From: Clostridia bacterium
Lineage (GTDB): Bacteria; Bacillota; Clostridia; TANB77; CAG-508
Reading direction: 5' to 3'
Assembly: GCA_900759015.1 (NCBI GenBank)
Contig: CAAEUE010000004.1
Coordinates: 1-26,918 of the forward strand
DNA length: 26,918 nt
Shown: piece after piece, positions 8,744-16,289 of the stretch
Position numbering within the stretch: position 1 is the stretch's first letter
How the letters are laid out: each line of letters starts with the position of its first letter
Translations under genes and position numbers: made by a program
The notes under the pieces: generated by a model
Told to the model about the DNA's origin: nothing
The model's database searches: none
The model's input: the letters and a program-made list of their open reading frames with translations, nothing else

Positions 8744-8769
8744 TAATAAAATTAATTCAAAGAGGAAAT

Positions 8770-8874
8770 ATGTTTTTTAAAATATTAATTTTTATTTCAA
8801 TATATTTTTTTATTAAAAAAATTATTCAAAGAATTATTTCTAAAAAAATCCAAAAAAAATTAAAAGATAGTTAA
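8770..8874 (+). CDS. Small hydrophobic cationic peptide, 34 aa, unknown
   Basis: The ORF starts at ATG 8770 behind AGAGGAAA and runs 34 codons to TAA 8872-8874. The peptide has a hydrophobic N-terminal stretch rich in Phe and Ile (residues 2-15, broken only by Lys4), enough for one short membrane segment. A strongly basic tail follows with ten lysines and an arginine. This layout occurs in small membrane peptides and type I toxins, but no antisense RNA promoter could be shown and no family was recognised. A sigma-A promoter 27 bases upstream gives it its own short transcript. It is not part of spmAB by necessity. Coding status is plausible, function unknown. Confidence 0.45.
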   Translation: MFFKILIFISIYFFIKKIIQRIISKKIQKKLKDS

Positions 8875-8880
8875 TAATCT

Positions 8881-8971
8881 TACAGAAGGAGCAATTTTTA
8901 TATGTATATAATTATTATAGCTCCCCCAATAAAATAATTACGTAAAAAAATAATATAATGTTCCTTCTGTA
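8881..8971. repeat. Inverted repeat in the convergent gap before rlmH
   Basis: TACAGAAGGA (8881-8890) is perfectly inverted as TCCTTCTGTA (8962-8971). A competing inner pairing, GGAGC (8888-8892) with GCTCC (8920-8924), shares three bases with the outer stem, so the two hairpins exclude each other. No long T-run follows on either strand, so it is not a typical terminator. The rest of the 335-base gap between spmB and rlmH holds only the small peptide unit. Confidence 0.6.
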
Positions 8972-8983
8972 GCCCCCATATAT

Positions 8984-9466
8984 TTACCAATGATAAGTTT
9001 CGTTATTAGAAATTTTAAAAGCTCTAAATAATTGTTCTAATAAAAATACTCGTATTAATTGATGGGGAAATGTCATTTTAGAAAAACAAATTTTTTCATT
9101 TGCAGTTTCTAAAACCTCGGTAGATATTCCTAATGTCCCACCAATAATAAATGTAATAGAGCTAGTATAATTTAGAGCAATAGAATCGATTTTATAAGAA
9201 AATTCTTCGGAAGAAAATTGTTTTCCATGTAAATCTAAACATATTATATAAGAATCTTTTTTTAGATGTGATAATATTTTTTTACCTTCTATATTTTTTA
9301 TATTATCGATAATTTTGTCATTTAATTTAGTAGGTAATTTTTCATCTGAAAGTTCAATTATATTTAGATTACAATATTTAGAAACTCTTTTAGAATATTC
9401 GTTTATTGCATCCTTAAAAAAATTTTCTTTAATTTTTCCAATACATATTATATTAATAGTTAACAT
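8984..9466 (-). CDS. rlmH: 23S rRNA pseudouridine-1915 N3-methyltransferase RlmH
   Basis: This 160-aa SPOUT-class methyltransferase begins with the family's INIICIGKIKE segment. It contains the SAM-binding knot motif FIIGGTLGIS and ends with FSKMTFPHQLIRVFLLEQLFRA and a short YHW C-terminus, where the family usually ends YHK or YH. RlmH methylates pseudouridine 1915 in helix 69 of 23S rRNA in assembled ribosomes. It follows walJ, as near the walRK region of Bacillus, but a terminator lies between them, so it may have a separate promoter that was not located. AAGGAG lies 8 bases before the ATG. Confidence 0.93.
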   Translation of the reverse strand: MLTINIICIGKIKENFFKDAINEYSKRVSKYCNLNIIELSDEKLPTKLNDKIIDNIKNIEGKKILSHLKKDSYIICLDLHGKQFSSEEFSYKIDSIALNYTSSITFIIGGTLGISTEVLETANEKICFSKMTFPHQLIRVFLLEQLFRAFKISNNETYHW

Positions 9467-9528
9467 GGCAAAACTCCTTATATGATTTTTAGAAAGGTTA
9501 GGAAATATGATAGATAGTAGTTAAAAAT

Positions 9529-9564
9529 AACTGCTGTTTTATAATTAGATTAATTACAGCAGTT
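9529..9564 (-). terminator. Terminator of the murA-walJ unit
   Basis: AACTGCTGT (9529-9537) pairs with ACAGCAGTT (9556-9564). On the minus strand the stem is followed by TATTTTT. The loop is long (18 bases), so strength is moderate. Confidence 0.7.
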
Positions 9565-9581
9565 AAAAAAATATTTTAAAA

Positions 9582-10379
9582 TCACGAAACCGTAACTATT
9601 TTACTAGGTTCAGTTCTATTAGCCACAGATATTCTAATAGAATTTTCATCAAAATTATTACTCATTAATTCTTCTATAACAGTTTGATATGCTAATTCTG
9701 GAAAATTATTTTCTTTACTTAAATGCCCAAGCATAACTTGTTTTAAAGAACCTTTTAATAAATAAGCAATAGTTTTTCCAGCCATTTCATTTGGCAAATG
9801 CCCATTTGGGCCTAAAATTCTTGTTTTCAAATAATATGGATATTTTCCAGACTTTAATATTTCTGGATCATAATTAGATTCTAATAAAATAAAAGAACTT
9901 CCATCTAATTTATTAATAATTGAATTAGTCATATGTCCAATATCAGTAGCGATACTAATTTTGTCATTATTATTTATAATATTAAATCCACATGGGTCTG
10001 CGGCATCATGTGGAATAGAAAAAGGATCTATTACTAAATCTCCAATTTCAAATTTTTCATATGATTTAAATAACTTTTGGTTAGTATCAGATATTCTATC
10101 TTTTTGCTTTGGCATTGCGTTCCAAGTTTTTTCGTTTGCGTATACTGGTATGTCATATTTAGAAGAAACCATACCTAAACTTTGGACATGGTCAGAATGT
10201 TCATGAGTAACAACAATAGCATCAATATTATCAAGTGAAATATTATTTGAAGATAAAGCAGAAGTTAGCTTTTTTAAACTAACTCCACTATCTATTAATA
10301 TTTTAGTGTTTGCACTTTCTACAAATAAACTATTTCCAGTACTACCACTATATAAACTTCTAAAACTTAACATTGTCAT
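9582..10379 (-). CDS. walJ: WalJ/YycJ-type metallo-beta-lactamase-fold hydrolase
   Basis: The 265-aa protein opens with LYSGSTGNS and carries the dinuclear zinc motif THEHSDH (residues 58-64), followed by PVYANEKTW, all typical of YycJ (WalJ/VicX). Further metal ligands are likely in FSIPHDAADP and the late GHLSKEN segment. In Bacillus the gene belongs to the walRK cell-wall stress operon and has been linked to coordinating cell division with DNA replication, but the substrate is unsettled (a 5'-exonuclease activity has been reported). Two starts are possible, ATG at 10379 or 10373. AAGGA fits the first with short spacing. It lies 12 bases after murA and is surely cotranscribed. No walRK genes are present here. 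Confidence 0.88.
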   Translation of the reverse strand: MTMLSFRSLYSGSTGNSLFVESANTKILIDSGVSLKKLTSALSSNNISLDNIDAIVVTHEHSDHVQSLGMVSSKYDIPVYANEKTWNAMPKQKDRISDTNQKLFKSYEKFEIGDLVIDPFSIPHDAADPCGFNIINNNDKISIATDIGHMTNSIINKLDGSSFILLESNYDPEILKSGKYPYYLKTRILGPNGHLPNEMAGKTIAYLLKGSLKQVMLGHLSKENNFPELAYQTVIEELMSNNFDENSIRISVANRTEPSKIVTVS

Positions 10380-10391
10380 TTCATCCTTTGC

Positions 10392-11654
10392 TTATTCAGA
10401 AACTCTTTCTATTTTAGCTCCTAAATTTCTAAATTTTTCTTCAATATGTTCATAACCTCTGTCTATATGTTCTAGATTATATACTTCAGTTTTTCCTTTG
10501 GCTATAGTTCCTGCGATTATTAATGCAGCTCCTGCACGTAAATCAGTAGAATAAACAGGTGCAGATGATAACTCATTTACGCCTTGGAATACAGCGGATT
10601 TCCCAGAAGCTGTGATATTAGCCCCCATTTTATTTAATTCAGCAGTATATTGAAATCTAGAATCCCAGATACTTTCATTTATTATACTGGTTCCATTAGC
10701 AATAGATAATACAACTCCCATTTGAGGTTGTAAATCTGTAGGAAAACCAGGATATGGTGCAGTTTTAATAGTTGCTTTATTTGGTCTTTTTGTAGCCCAA
10801 ACTCTTAATGTATCTCCATCAATATCTTCAACATGTGCACCTATTTCTAGTATTTTAGCAGTTACACATTCTAAGTGTTTGGTAATACAATTCTTTATTG
10901 TTATATCTCCTCTAGAAGCAACTGCAGCTAGCATAAATGTTCCAGCCTCTATTTGATCAGGTACAACAGAATATGTAGCGTTACCATGTAAAGACTTAAC
11001 TCCATTTATTTTAATAACATCTGTACCGGCACCACGAATATCTGCTCCCATAGTATTTAAAAAGTTTGCAACATCTACAACATGTGGTTCTTTAGCTGCA
11101 TTATCAATTGTAGTAGTACCTTCTGCAAGAACTGCAGATAGCATAACATTTATTGTAGCTCCAACTGATACAACGTCTAAATAAATAGCATTACCAATTA
11201 ATTTTTTGGCTTTAGCTTGAATTTTTCCTTGAGACACATCAACCTTTGCACCTAATGCTTCAAAACCTTTTATGTGTTGATCTATAGGTCTTGGTCCTAA
11301 ATTACAACCACCAGGTAAACCTACTTCCACATTTTTAAATCTACCAAGTAAAGAACCAATTAAATAATAAGAGGCTCTAAATTTTCTTGTTAAATCTAAT
11401 GGCGCATGGGTAGAAGTTATATTTGTTGTATCAATATTCAAAGTATTATCATTAATCCATTCAATTTTTGCACCTAATTCTGTTAATATTTTGCAAGATA
11501 TTTTAACATCACTAATATTAGGTACATTTTCTAAAGTACAAGTACCATTAATTAAAAGTGTTGCTGGTAGTATTGCAATAGCAGCATTTTTAGCACCACT
11601 AATTGTAACTTCACCTTTTAAAGGTGTACCACCTGTTATTATCAATTTATCCAA
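10392..11654 (-). CDS. murA: UDP-N-acetylglucosamine 1-carboxyvinyltransferase MurA
   Basis: This 420-aa enzyme catalyses the first committed step of peptidoglycan synthesis, adding enolpyruvyl from PEP to UDP-GlcNAc in the cytoplasm. It has the N-terminal SGAKNAA motif (Lys22, Asn23), the catalytic loop GGCNLGPRPID with Cys117, the residue alkylated by fosfomycin, and the RAGAALIIAG motif near the C-terminus. The start codon is TTG at 11654, chosen because GGAGG sits 8 bases upstream and the MDKLIITGG start matches the family. Clostridia often carry two MurA paralogues, and which one this is cannot be settled here. It leads the murA-walJ operon. Confidence 0.95.
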   Translation of the reverse strand: MDKLIITGGTPLKGEVTISGAKNAAIAILPATLLINGTCTLENVPNISDVKISCKILTELGAKIEWINDNTLNIDTTNITSTHAPLDLTRKFRASYYLIGSLLGRFKNVEVGLPGGCNLGPRPIDQHIKGFEALGAKVDVSQGKIQAKAKKLIGNAIYLDVVSVGATINVMLSAVLAEGTTTIDNAAKEPHVVDVANFLNTMGADIRGAGTDVIKINGVKSLHGNATYSVVPDQIEAGTFMLAAVASRGDITIKNCITKHLECVTAKILEIGAHVEDIDGDTLRVWATKRPNKATIKTAPYPGFPTDLQPQMGVVLSIANGTSIINESIWDSRFQYTAELNKMGANITASGKSAVFQGVNELSSAPVYSTDLRAGAALIIAGTIAKGKTEVYNLEHIDRGYEHIEEKFRNLGAKIERVSE

Positions 11655-11702
11655 ATTAATTACCTCCAGTATTATTATTGCTTAGAAATTATTACATAAA
11701 AA

Positions 11703-11723
11703 ATAGAGTGTTATACACTCTAT
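11703..11723 (-). terminator. Terminator-like hairpin ending spoIIR and opening the murA leader
   Basis: ATAGAGTG (11703-11710) pairs perfectly with CACTCTAT (11716-11723) around a 5-base loop. On the minus strand it is followed by a T6 run. It lies downstream of spoIIR but also 3-4 bases inside the start of the murA transcript predicted from the promoter at 11733-11761. Confidence 0.8.
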
Positions 11724-11732
11724 ACCTAATAA

Positions 11733-11761
11733 AATATAACATAAAACGATAATATTGACAA
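11733..11761 (-). promoter_or_regulatory. Sigma-A promoter of murA-walJ
   Basis: On the minus strand TTGTCA (11756-11761), 17 bases, then TATATT (11733-11738). Predicted transcription starts near 11726, just before the terminator-like hairpin. Confidence 0.6.
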
Positions 11762-11784
11762 CTATATTGTAAATAAATATTTTA

Positions 11785-12426
11785 TTATTTTTTGAGATTA
11801 TTAAAAAATTCGACTATTTTAAATTTAATTTTTATATTAGAAGTATCAGTTTCATTGCTGTTTCCTTCATTTATAAGCTCATAACTTTCAGTGTCCATAT
11901 TTTCTTTTAAAATGTTTTTAGAGTCTTCAGAGACAATACCTGTAGTAGAATTAACAAAACAAAGAGGAGGAAATAAAACACACCACCAATTTTGTCCTAT
12001 TGCATTTCCAATTTCTATCTTTAATGCATCATAATTTCCGGAAGGAAAAGAAATATCACCATATGATTTTGTAGGAAAATAAAAATTGCCTATTTCGATA
12101 TTTATATCATAATTATAACCATTATCTTTTATAGTGTTTAAAGCAATTTCTTTAAATTTATTTAAATTGTTTGTAACAATAGAAATTACTTCATCTTTAT
12201 TTGTTGCATTTTCTGTTAAAGTATTCATATAGTCGATGATATTATCTCTAACTTTTAATTTTAAATTTTGATCGTCGATAGAATCGCTATTAGCAATAAT
12301 ATGTAATCTAAAAACACTATCAGATAAATTTGAAGAAATAGCTTGAGTGTAATTAATAGAAAGTAAAAAAATATATATAAATATTAGTATGACTAAAACA
12401 AAGATAAATTTTAATTTTGATTTCAT
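11785..12426 (-). CDS. spoIIR: Stage II sporulation protein R
   Basis: The 213-aa protein has an N-terminal signal/anchor segment (about residues 6-24), the signature RLHIIANSDS (40-49) followed by DQNLKLKVRD, and the conserved NWWCVLFPPLCF block (about 144-155), all diagnostic of SpoIIR. In sporulating cells it is made in the forespore under sigma-F, exported to the space between the membranes, and triggers SpoIIGA to cleave pro-sigma-E in the mother cell. A fitting sigma-F-like promoter lies upstream. TTAGGAGG precedes the ATG by 9 bases. Confidence 0.95.
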   Translation of the reverse strand: MKSKLKFIFVLVILIFIYIFLLSINYTQAISSNLSDSVFRLHIIANSDSIDDQNLKLKVRDNIIDYMNTLTENATNKDEVISIVTNNLNKFKEIALNTIKDNGYNYDINIEIGNFYFPTKSYGDISFPSGNYDALKIEIGNAIGQNWWCVLFPPLCFVNSTTGIVSEDSKNILKENMDTESYELINEGNSNETDTSNIKIKFKIVEFFNNLKK

Positions 12427-12463
12427 AATGGTAACCTCCTAATTTATTTAGTTATTTACTAGG

Positions 12464-12492
12464 AATATGAACAAAAATTAAAAAAAATATAC
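12464..12492 (-). promoter_or_regulatory. Sigma-F-like promoter of spoIIR
   Basis: On the minus strand GTATA (12488-12492), exactly 15 bases, then GTTCATATT (12464-12472). This fits the forespore consensus GYATA-N15-GGnnAnAnT except for T at the second G. It ends about 37 bases before the ATG, and spoIIR is a known sigma-F gene in Bacillus. Confidence 0.55.
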
Positions 12493-12546
12493 ATAAGAGA
12501 ATAAAATATTTGTCGATGAAATATATAAAAATAAAAATGGAAAATA

Positions 12547-12575
12547 TTGACAACGAAAACAACGAATGGTAAAAT
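12547..12575 (+). promoter_or_regulatory. Sigma-A promoter of the 171-aa unknown gene
   Basis: A perfect TTGACA (12547-12552), 17 bases and TAAAAT (12570-12575) stand 32 bases before the ATG. It is divergent from the spoIIR promoter. Confidence 0.7.
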
Positions 12576-12607
12576 TTGTAAGTAGCCAAAAATATTGGAG
12601 GGATACT

Positions 12608-13123
12608 ATGTATTATGAAAAAGGTTTTAAAAGGATGTCTAGTTTCTATGTTAATGAAGTACATTTAATAACAATGCTACTTCCATATATGGAAAAAATA
12701 ATTAATGAAAACAGTAAAATTTATACAGTTTTACAAAATAGTTTAGAGAAAACAGTAAAGTTGTTACTATCGAAACTAAATTTAAAACAAAATTTAAAGG
12801 AGAAAATAAATTCAATAGATTGGAACTTAAAAACAATAAATGATTATAAGAAATTAGAAAAACAATTTAATGATAATAGTAAAAAATATATAATAATAAA
12901 TGGAAATGAAAAATATGTTAGGGAAATTAATAAGATGCTAATAAAATACCAGAAGAATCATAAAGAAAATGATTTTATATTAATAAATTGTTATGATATT
13001 GTAGAATTTAATAAAAATATAGTAAATATATTAGATAATACAGATAAGATACTAAATACATCTGGAGAACATGAAGTAGAAGAAATTTTTCCTGAATATG
13101 TTAAAGAAAAAAAGAAAGCATAA
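12608..13123 (+). CDS. Conserved-looking protein of unknown function, 171 aa
   Basis: The ATG at 12608 is chosen over an in-frame start at 12566 because GGAGGG lies 5 bases upstream and the -10 box would otherwise fall inside the gene. The product is cytoplasmic-looking, with no signal or membrane segment. It has an N-terminal helical part (MSSFYVNEVHLITMLLPYM, then INENSKIYTVLQNSL) and, after a Lys-rich middle, an alpha/beta-like second half with the strands YIIING and DFILINCYDIV. The tail is acidic then basic (EIFPEYVKEKKKA). I do not recognise a family. Its own sigma-A promoter, and another promoter before the next gene, suggest a single-gene unit next to spoIIR. Confidence 0.75.
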   Translation: MYYEKGFKRMSSFYVNEVHLITMLLPYMEKIINENSKIYTVLQNSLEKTVKLLLSKLNLKQNLKEKINSIDWNLKTINDYKKLEKQFNDNSKKYIIINGNEKYVREINKMLIKYQKNHKENDFILINCYDIVEFNKNIVNILDNTDKILNTSGEHEVEEIFPEYVKEKKKA

Positions 13124-13140
13124 ATATATATCCGTAGATA

Positions 13141-13169
13141 TTGACGAAAAAAATTTTATATTATAATAT
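13141..13169 (+). promoter_or_regulatory. Sigma-A promoter of the UDP-sugar pyrophosphorylase gene
   Basis: TTGACG (13141-13146) is followed after 17 bases by TAATAT (13164-13169). A better TATAAT (13162-13167) overlaps at 15-base spacing. The start codon is at 13215. Confidence 0.5.
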
Positions 13170-13214
13170 AATACATGTCATTTATAATAATATAAAATTA
13201 AGAGAGGCAGATCT

Positions 13215-14456
13215 ATGGAAAAATTAGAAAAAGTAAAAGAAATACTAAAGAAAAACAATCAAGAACAACTGTTAGTTTGCTATGATAAGTTAAATGAAAA
13301 AGACAAAGAAAAATTATTAGATCAAATTTTAAATGTAGATTTTGATTTAATAAATGAACTATATGAAAACACTAAAAAAGAAGTTGAGATGGGCGACGAC
13401 ATAATAGAGCCTATTGATTATGTAGATAAAAGCAAATTATCAAAAGAAGAATATGAAAATCTAGAAAAAATAGGAGATAAAGCAATTAAAGAAGGTAAAC
13501 TTGCAGTTTTAACAATGGCAGGAGGACAAGGAACAAGACTTGGATATAATGGTCCAAAAGGAACTTTTGATATTGGTTTGGATACACATGAATCTTTATT
13601 CGAATTAATTTGCAAGCCAATTAAAGAAGCAAATAAAAAATATGGTATAACAATTCCTTGGTATATTATGACAAGTCATGAAAATAATGCTGAAACAGTT
13701 AAATTTTTTGAGGAACATGATTATTTTGGATATCCAAAGAAAGATATAATGTTTTTTATTCAAGGTGAATTACCAATGATAGATACAGATGGTAAAATAT
13801 TGGTAAATGAAGAAGGTTTTCTAAAATTAGCAGCTGATGGGCATGGCGGTGTTTTTGAGTCAATGTTAAAGAGTGGAGCTTTAAAAGATATGAACAAAAG
13901 GAATATTGAATGGGTATTTATAGGTCCAGTAGATAATCCTTTAGTAAATATGGTAGATCCAATTTTTGTTGCTATTGCAGAAACTAAAAAATGCATGGCT
14001 GCCGGAAAATCTGTTGTTAAAGCAGGACCAAAGGAAAGAGTTGGAGTATTTTGTAAAAGAAATTCAAAGCCAAGTGTAGTAGAGTATACTGAAATATCAG
14101 AAGAAATGAGTAATAAAAGAGATGAAAATGGAGAACTAGTTTTTGGAGAATCTCATATAAATTGTAATTTATTTAATATTAAGAGAATAAATGAAATTGC
14201 AGCAAATAAACTACCATATCATGAAGCTTTTAAAAAGGCTAATTATATCAATTCAAAAGGAGAATTAGTAAAAGCTGAAAAGCCAAATGCGTACAAATTT
14301 GAAACATTTATATTCGATGCATTTCAAAGTATGGAGAGTATGGCAGTTATGAGAGTAAAAAGAGAAGAAGAGTTTGCGCCTGTAAAAAATGCAGAAGGTG
14401 TGGATAGCCCAGAAACAGCGAGAGAATTATATATAAATTTTCATAAGAAAAATTAA
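13215..14456 (+). CDS. UDPGP-family UDP-sugar pyrophosphorylase (UAP1-like)
   Basis: This 413-aa enzyme belongs to the eukaryotic-type UTP-sugar-1-phosphate uridylyltransferases rather than the bacterial GalU type. The nucleotide-binding loop is MAGGQGTRLGYNGPKG (about residues 101-116). A DGHGGVF motif binds the sugar, and NAYKFETFIFDAF with FAPVKNAEGVDSPETA matches the UDP-N-acetylhexosamine pyrophosphorylase (UAP1) type. It should make UDP-GlcNAc or UDP-glucose from UTP and the sugar 1-phosphate. The phosphoglucomutase gene directly downstream argues for a glucose-1-phosphate role, the motifs for a GlcNAc-like one, and the substrate cannot be fixed from sequence. AGAGAGG precedes the ATG. 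Confidence 0.85.
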   Translation: MEKLEKVKEILKKNNQEQLLVCYDKLNEKDKEKLLDQILNVDFDLINELYENTKKEVEMGDDIIEPIDYVDKSKLSKEEYENLEKIGDKAIKEGKLAVLTMAGGQGTRLGYNGPKGTFDIGLDTHESLFELICKPIKEANKKYGITIPWYIMTSHENNAETVKFFEEHDYFGYPKKDIMFFIQGELPMIDTDGKILVNEEGFLKLAADGHGGVFESMLKSGALKDMNKRNIEWVFIGPVDNPLVNMVDPIFVAIAETKKCMAAGKSVVKAGPKERVGVFCKRNSKPSVVEYTEISEEMSNKRDENGELVFGESHINCNLFNIKRINEIAANKLPYHEAFKKANYINSKGELVKAEKPNAYKFETFIFDAFQSMESMAVMRVKREEEFAPVKNAEGVDSPETARELYINFHKKN

Positions 14457-14476
14457 ACACAAAAAGAACAATATAT

Positions 14477-14501
14477 AAAATGGGCTTTTATAGCCCATTT
14501 T
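14477..14501 (+). terminator. Terminator or attenuator between the pyrophosphorylase and mutase genes
   Basis: AAAATGGGC (14477-14485) pairs with GCCCATTTT (14493-14501) and is followed by a further T then G. It stands only 21 bases before the next ATG, with an AAGGAGG in between and no room for a promoter, so the mutase gene must be reached by readthrough. Confidence 0.8.
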
Positions 14502-14522
14502 TGTATTATAAAGGAGGAAAAA

Positions 14523-16247
14523 ATGGAATATTTAAATGAGTATAAAAAATGGTGTACAAGTAATGTTTTTGATGAAGAAACTAAAAAAGAATTATTAAAA
14601 ATAAAGAATGATAATAAAGAGATCGAAGACAGATTTTATAAAGAATTGGAATTTGGAACAGCAGGATTAAGAGGAGTAATAGGAGCTGGTACAAATAGAA
14701 TGAATATATATACAGTAGGAAAAGCCACACAAGGTTTAGCTAATTATATAAAAAAGAAACATGGAGAAGATAGAGGTGTTGCAATTTCTTTTGACTCAAG
14801 ACATATGTCTCCAGAATTTAGTAAAGAGACAGCATTAATATTAAATGCAAATGGTATTAAAACATATTTATTTGATGCATTAAGACCAGTACCAGAATTA
14901 TCTTTTGCAGTAAGAGAATTAAATTGTATTGCAGGAGTTATGATAACCGCAAGTCATAATCCACCAAAATATAATGGATATAAAGTTTATTGGGAAGATG
15001 GTGGACAAATAGTACCTCCAGTAGATAAAGACATAATAGCGGAAGTAAATAATATAACTGATTATGGAGATATAAAGAAAATTTCACAAGAGGAAGCAGA
15101 GGATAAAAAATTATATAATGTGATTGGAAAAGAAATAGACGATAAATATATGGATGTACTAGAAAAACTTGTACTAAATCCAGATATAATAAAAAAAGAA
15201 AAAGATTTAAAAATTGTTTATACACCATTACATGGTACAGGAAATATACCAGTTAGAACTATATTAAAAAGATTGGGATTTGAAAACGTATTTATAGTAA
15301 AAGAACAAGAGCTTCCAGATGGGGATTTCCCTACAGTAGATTATCCAAATCCAGAGGATCCAAAAGCGTTTAAATTAGCTTTAGAATTGGCTAAAGAAAA
15401 AGAGGCAGATATTGTGCTTGCAACAGATCCAGATGCTGATAGATTAGGGGTATATGCAAAAGATTCTAAAACAGGTGAATATAAAGCTTTCACAGGCAAT
15501 ATGTCAGGATTATTAATTGCGGAATATGAATTATCACAAAAACAAGAAAGAAATATGATTCCATCAGATGGAGTTTTAATAAAGACAATTGTTTCTTCAA
15601 ATTTAGCAGATAGTATTGCTAAAAATTATAATATAGAATTAAAAGAAGTTTTAACAGGATTTAAATATATAGGTGAACAAATAAAATTGTTTGAGCAGAC
15701 AAATAAAAATACTTATTTATTTGGATTTGAAGAAAGCTATGGTTGTTTAATAGGAACACATGCAAGAGATAAAGATGGTATTGCCGCAGTAATGGCTCTT
15801 TGTGAAGCAGCTGCATATTATAAAGAAAAAGGTTTAACATTGTGGGATCAAATGATTAATATATATGAAAAATATGGATATTTTAAAGAAGATTTATTGT
15901 CATTAACTTTAGAAGGTATTGATGGAGCAAAACAAATTAAAGAAATGATGGAAAATTTAAGGAATAATGTACCTTCAAAGATAGGAGACTATACTGTAAA
16001 ACAGTTTAGAGATTACAAAACTGGAAAAATAATAAATATGGAAACTAAGGAAAAAAAGGAAACAGGATTACCAGTATCAAATGTACTTTATTTTGATTTA
16101 GAAAATGATTCTTGGGTATGTGTAAGACCTTCAGGAACTGAGCCAAAAATAAAATTCTATGTTGGAGTGAAGGGAAACAATATGGAAGATGCAGAAATGA
16201 AAGTAAAAAAATTAAAAGATGATTTAAATGAAATAATTAAAAAATAA
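14523..16247 (+). CDS. pgcA: Phosphoglucomutase/phosphomannomutase (alpha-D-phosphohexomutase, PgcA-like)
   Basis: This 574-aa enzyme interconverts glucose 6-phosphate and glucose 1-phosphate. All four family sites are visible: TASHNPPKYNGYK with the phosphoserine Ser144, the metal loop DPDADRLG (302-309), the sugar-binding FGFEESYG (around 401-408), and the phosphate-binding RPSGTEPK (about 535-542). Length matches the long PgcA type of Bacillus, which makes glucose 1-phosphate for UDP-glucose and glycolipid anchors. It probably feeds the upstream pyrophosphorylase. A strong AAGGAGG precedes the ATG. Transcription must pass the hairpin at 14477-14501. Confidence 0.92.
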   Translation: MEYLNEYKKWCTSNVFDEETKKELLKIKNDNKEIEDRFYKELEFGTAGLRGVIGAGTNRMNIYTVGKATQGLANYIKKKHGEDRGVAISFDSRHMSPEFSKETALILNANGIKTYLFDALRPVPELSFAVRELNCIAGVMITASHNPPKYNGYKVYWEDGGQIVPPVDKDIIAEVNNITDYGDIKKISQEEAEDKKLYNVIGKEIDDKYMDVLEKLVLNPDIIKKEKDLKIVYTPLHGTGNIPVRTILKRLGFENVFIVKEQELPDGDFPTVDYPNPEDPKAFKLALELAKEKEADIVLATDPDADRLGVYAKDSKTGEYKAFTGNMSGLLIAEYELSQKQERNMIPSDGVLIKTIVSSNLADSIAKNYNIELKEVLTGFKYIGEQIKLFEQTNKNTYLFGFEESYGCLIGTHARDKDGIAAVMALCEAAAYYKEKGLTLWDQMINIYEKYGYFKEDLLSLTLEGIDGAKQIKEMMENLRNNVPSKIGDYTVKQFRDYKTGKIINMETKEKKETGLPVSNVLYFDLENDSWVCVRPSGTEPKIKFYVGVKGNNMEDAEMKVKKLKDDLNEIIKK

Positions 16248-16252
16248 TATAA

Positions 16253-16289
16253 AAAAATAAAGTCAATATTAAATATTGGCTTTATTTTT
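16253..16289. terminator. Bidirectional terminator between the mutase and XRE genes
   Basis: An almost perfect stem of about 16 bp (A-rich arm with AAATAAAG and CAATAT, T-rich arm with ATATTG and CTTTATTT; one G-T pair) has T-runs on both strands. The stop codon of the minus-strand XRE gene (16282-16284) lies inside its right arm. Confidence 0.85.

Noticed and set aside
13124..13214. A riboswitch before the UDP-sugar genes
   Set aside because: The leader is short and AT-only, with a promoter and no stable conserved fold.
14938..15228. Minus-strand 96-aa ORF within the mutase gene
   Set aside because: It is an antisense shadow over conserved catalytic motifs, with a low-complexity Leu/Tyr/Phe product.
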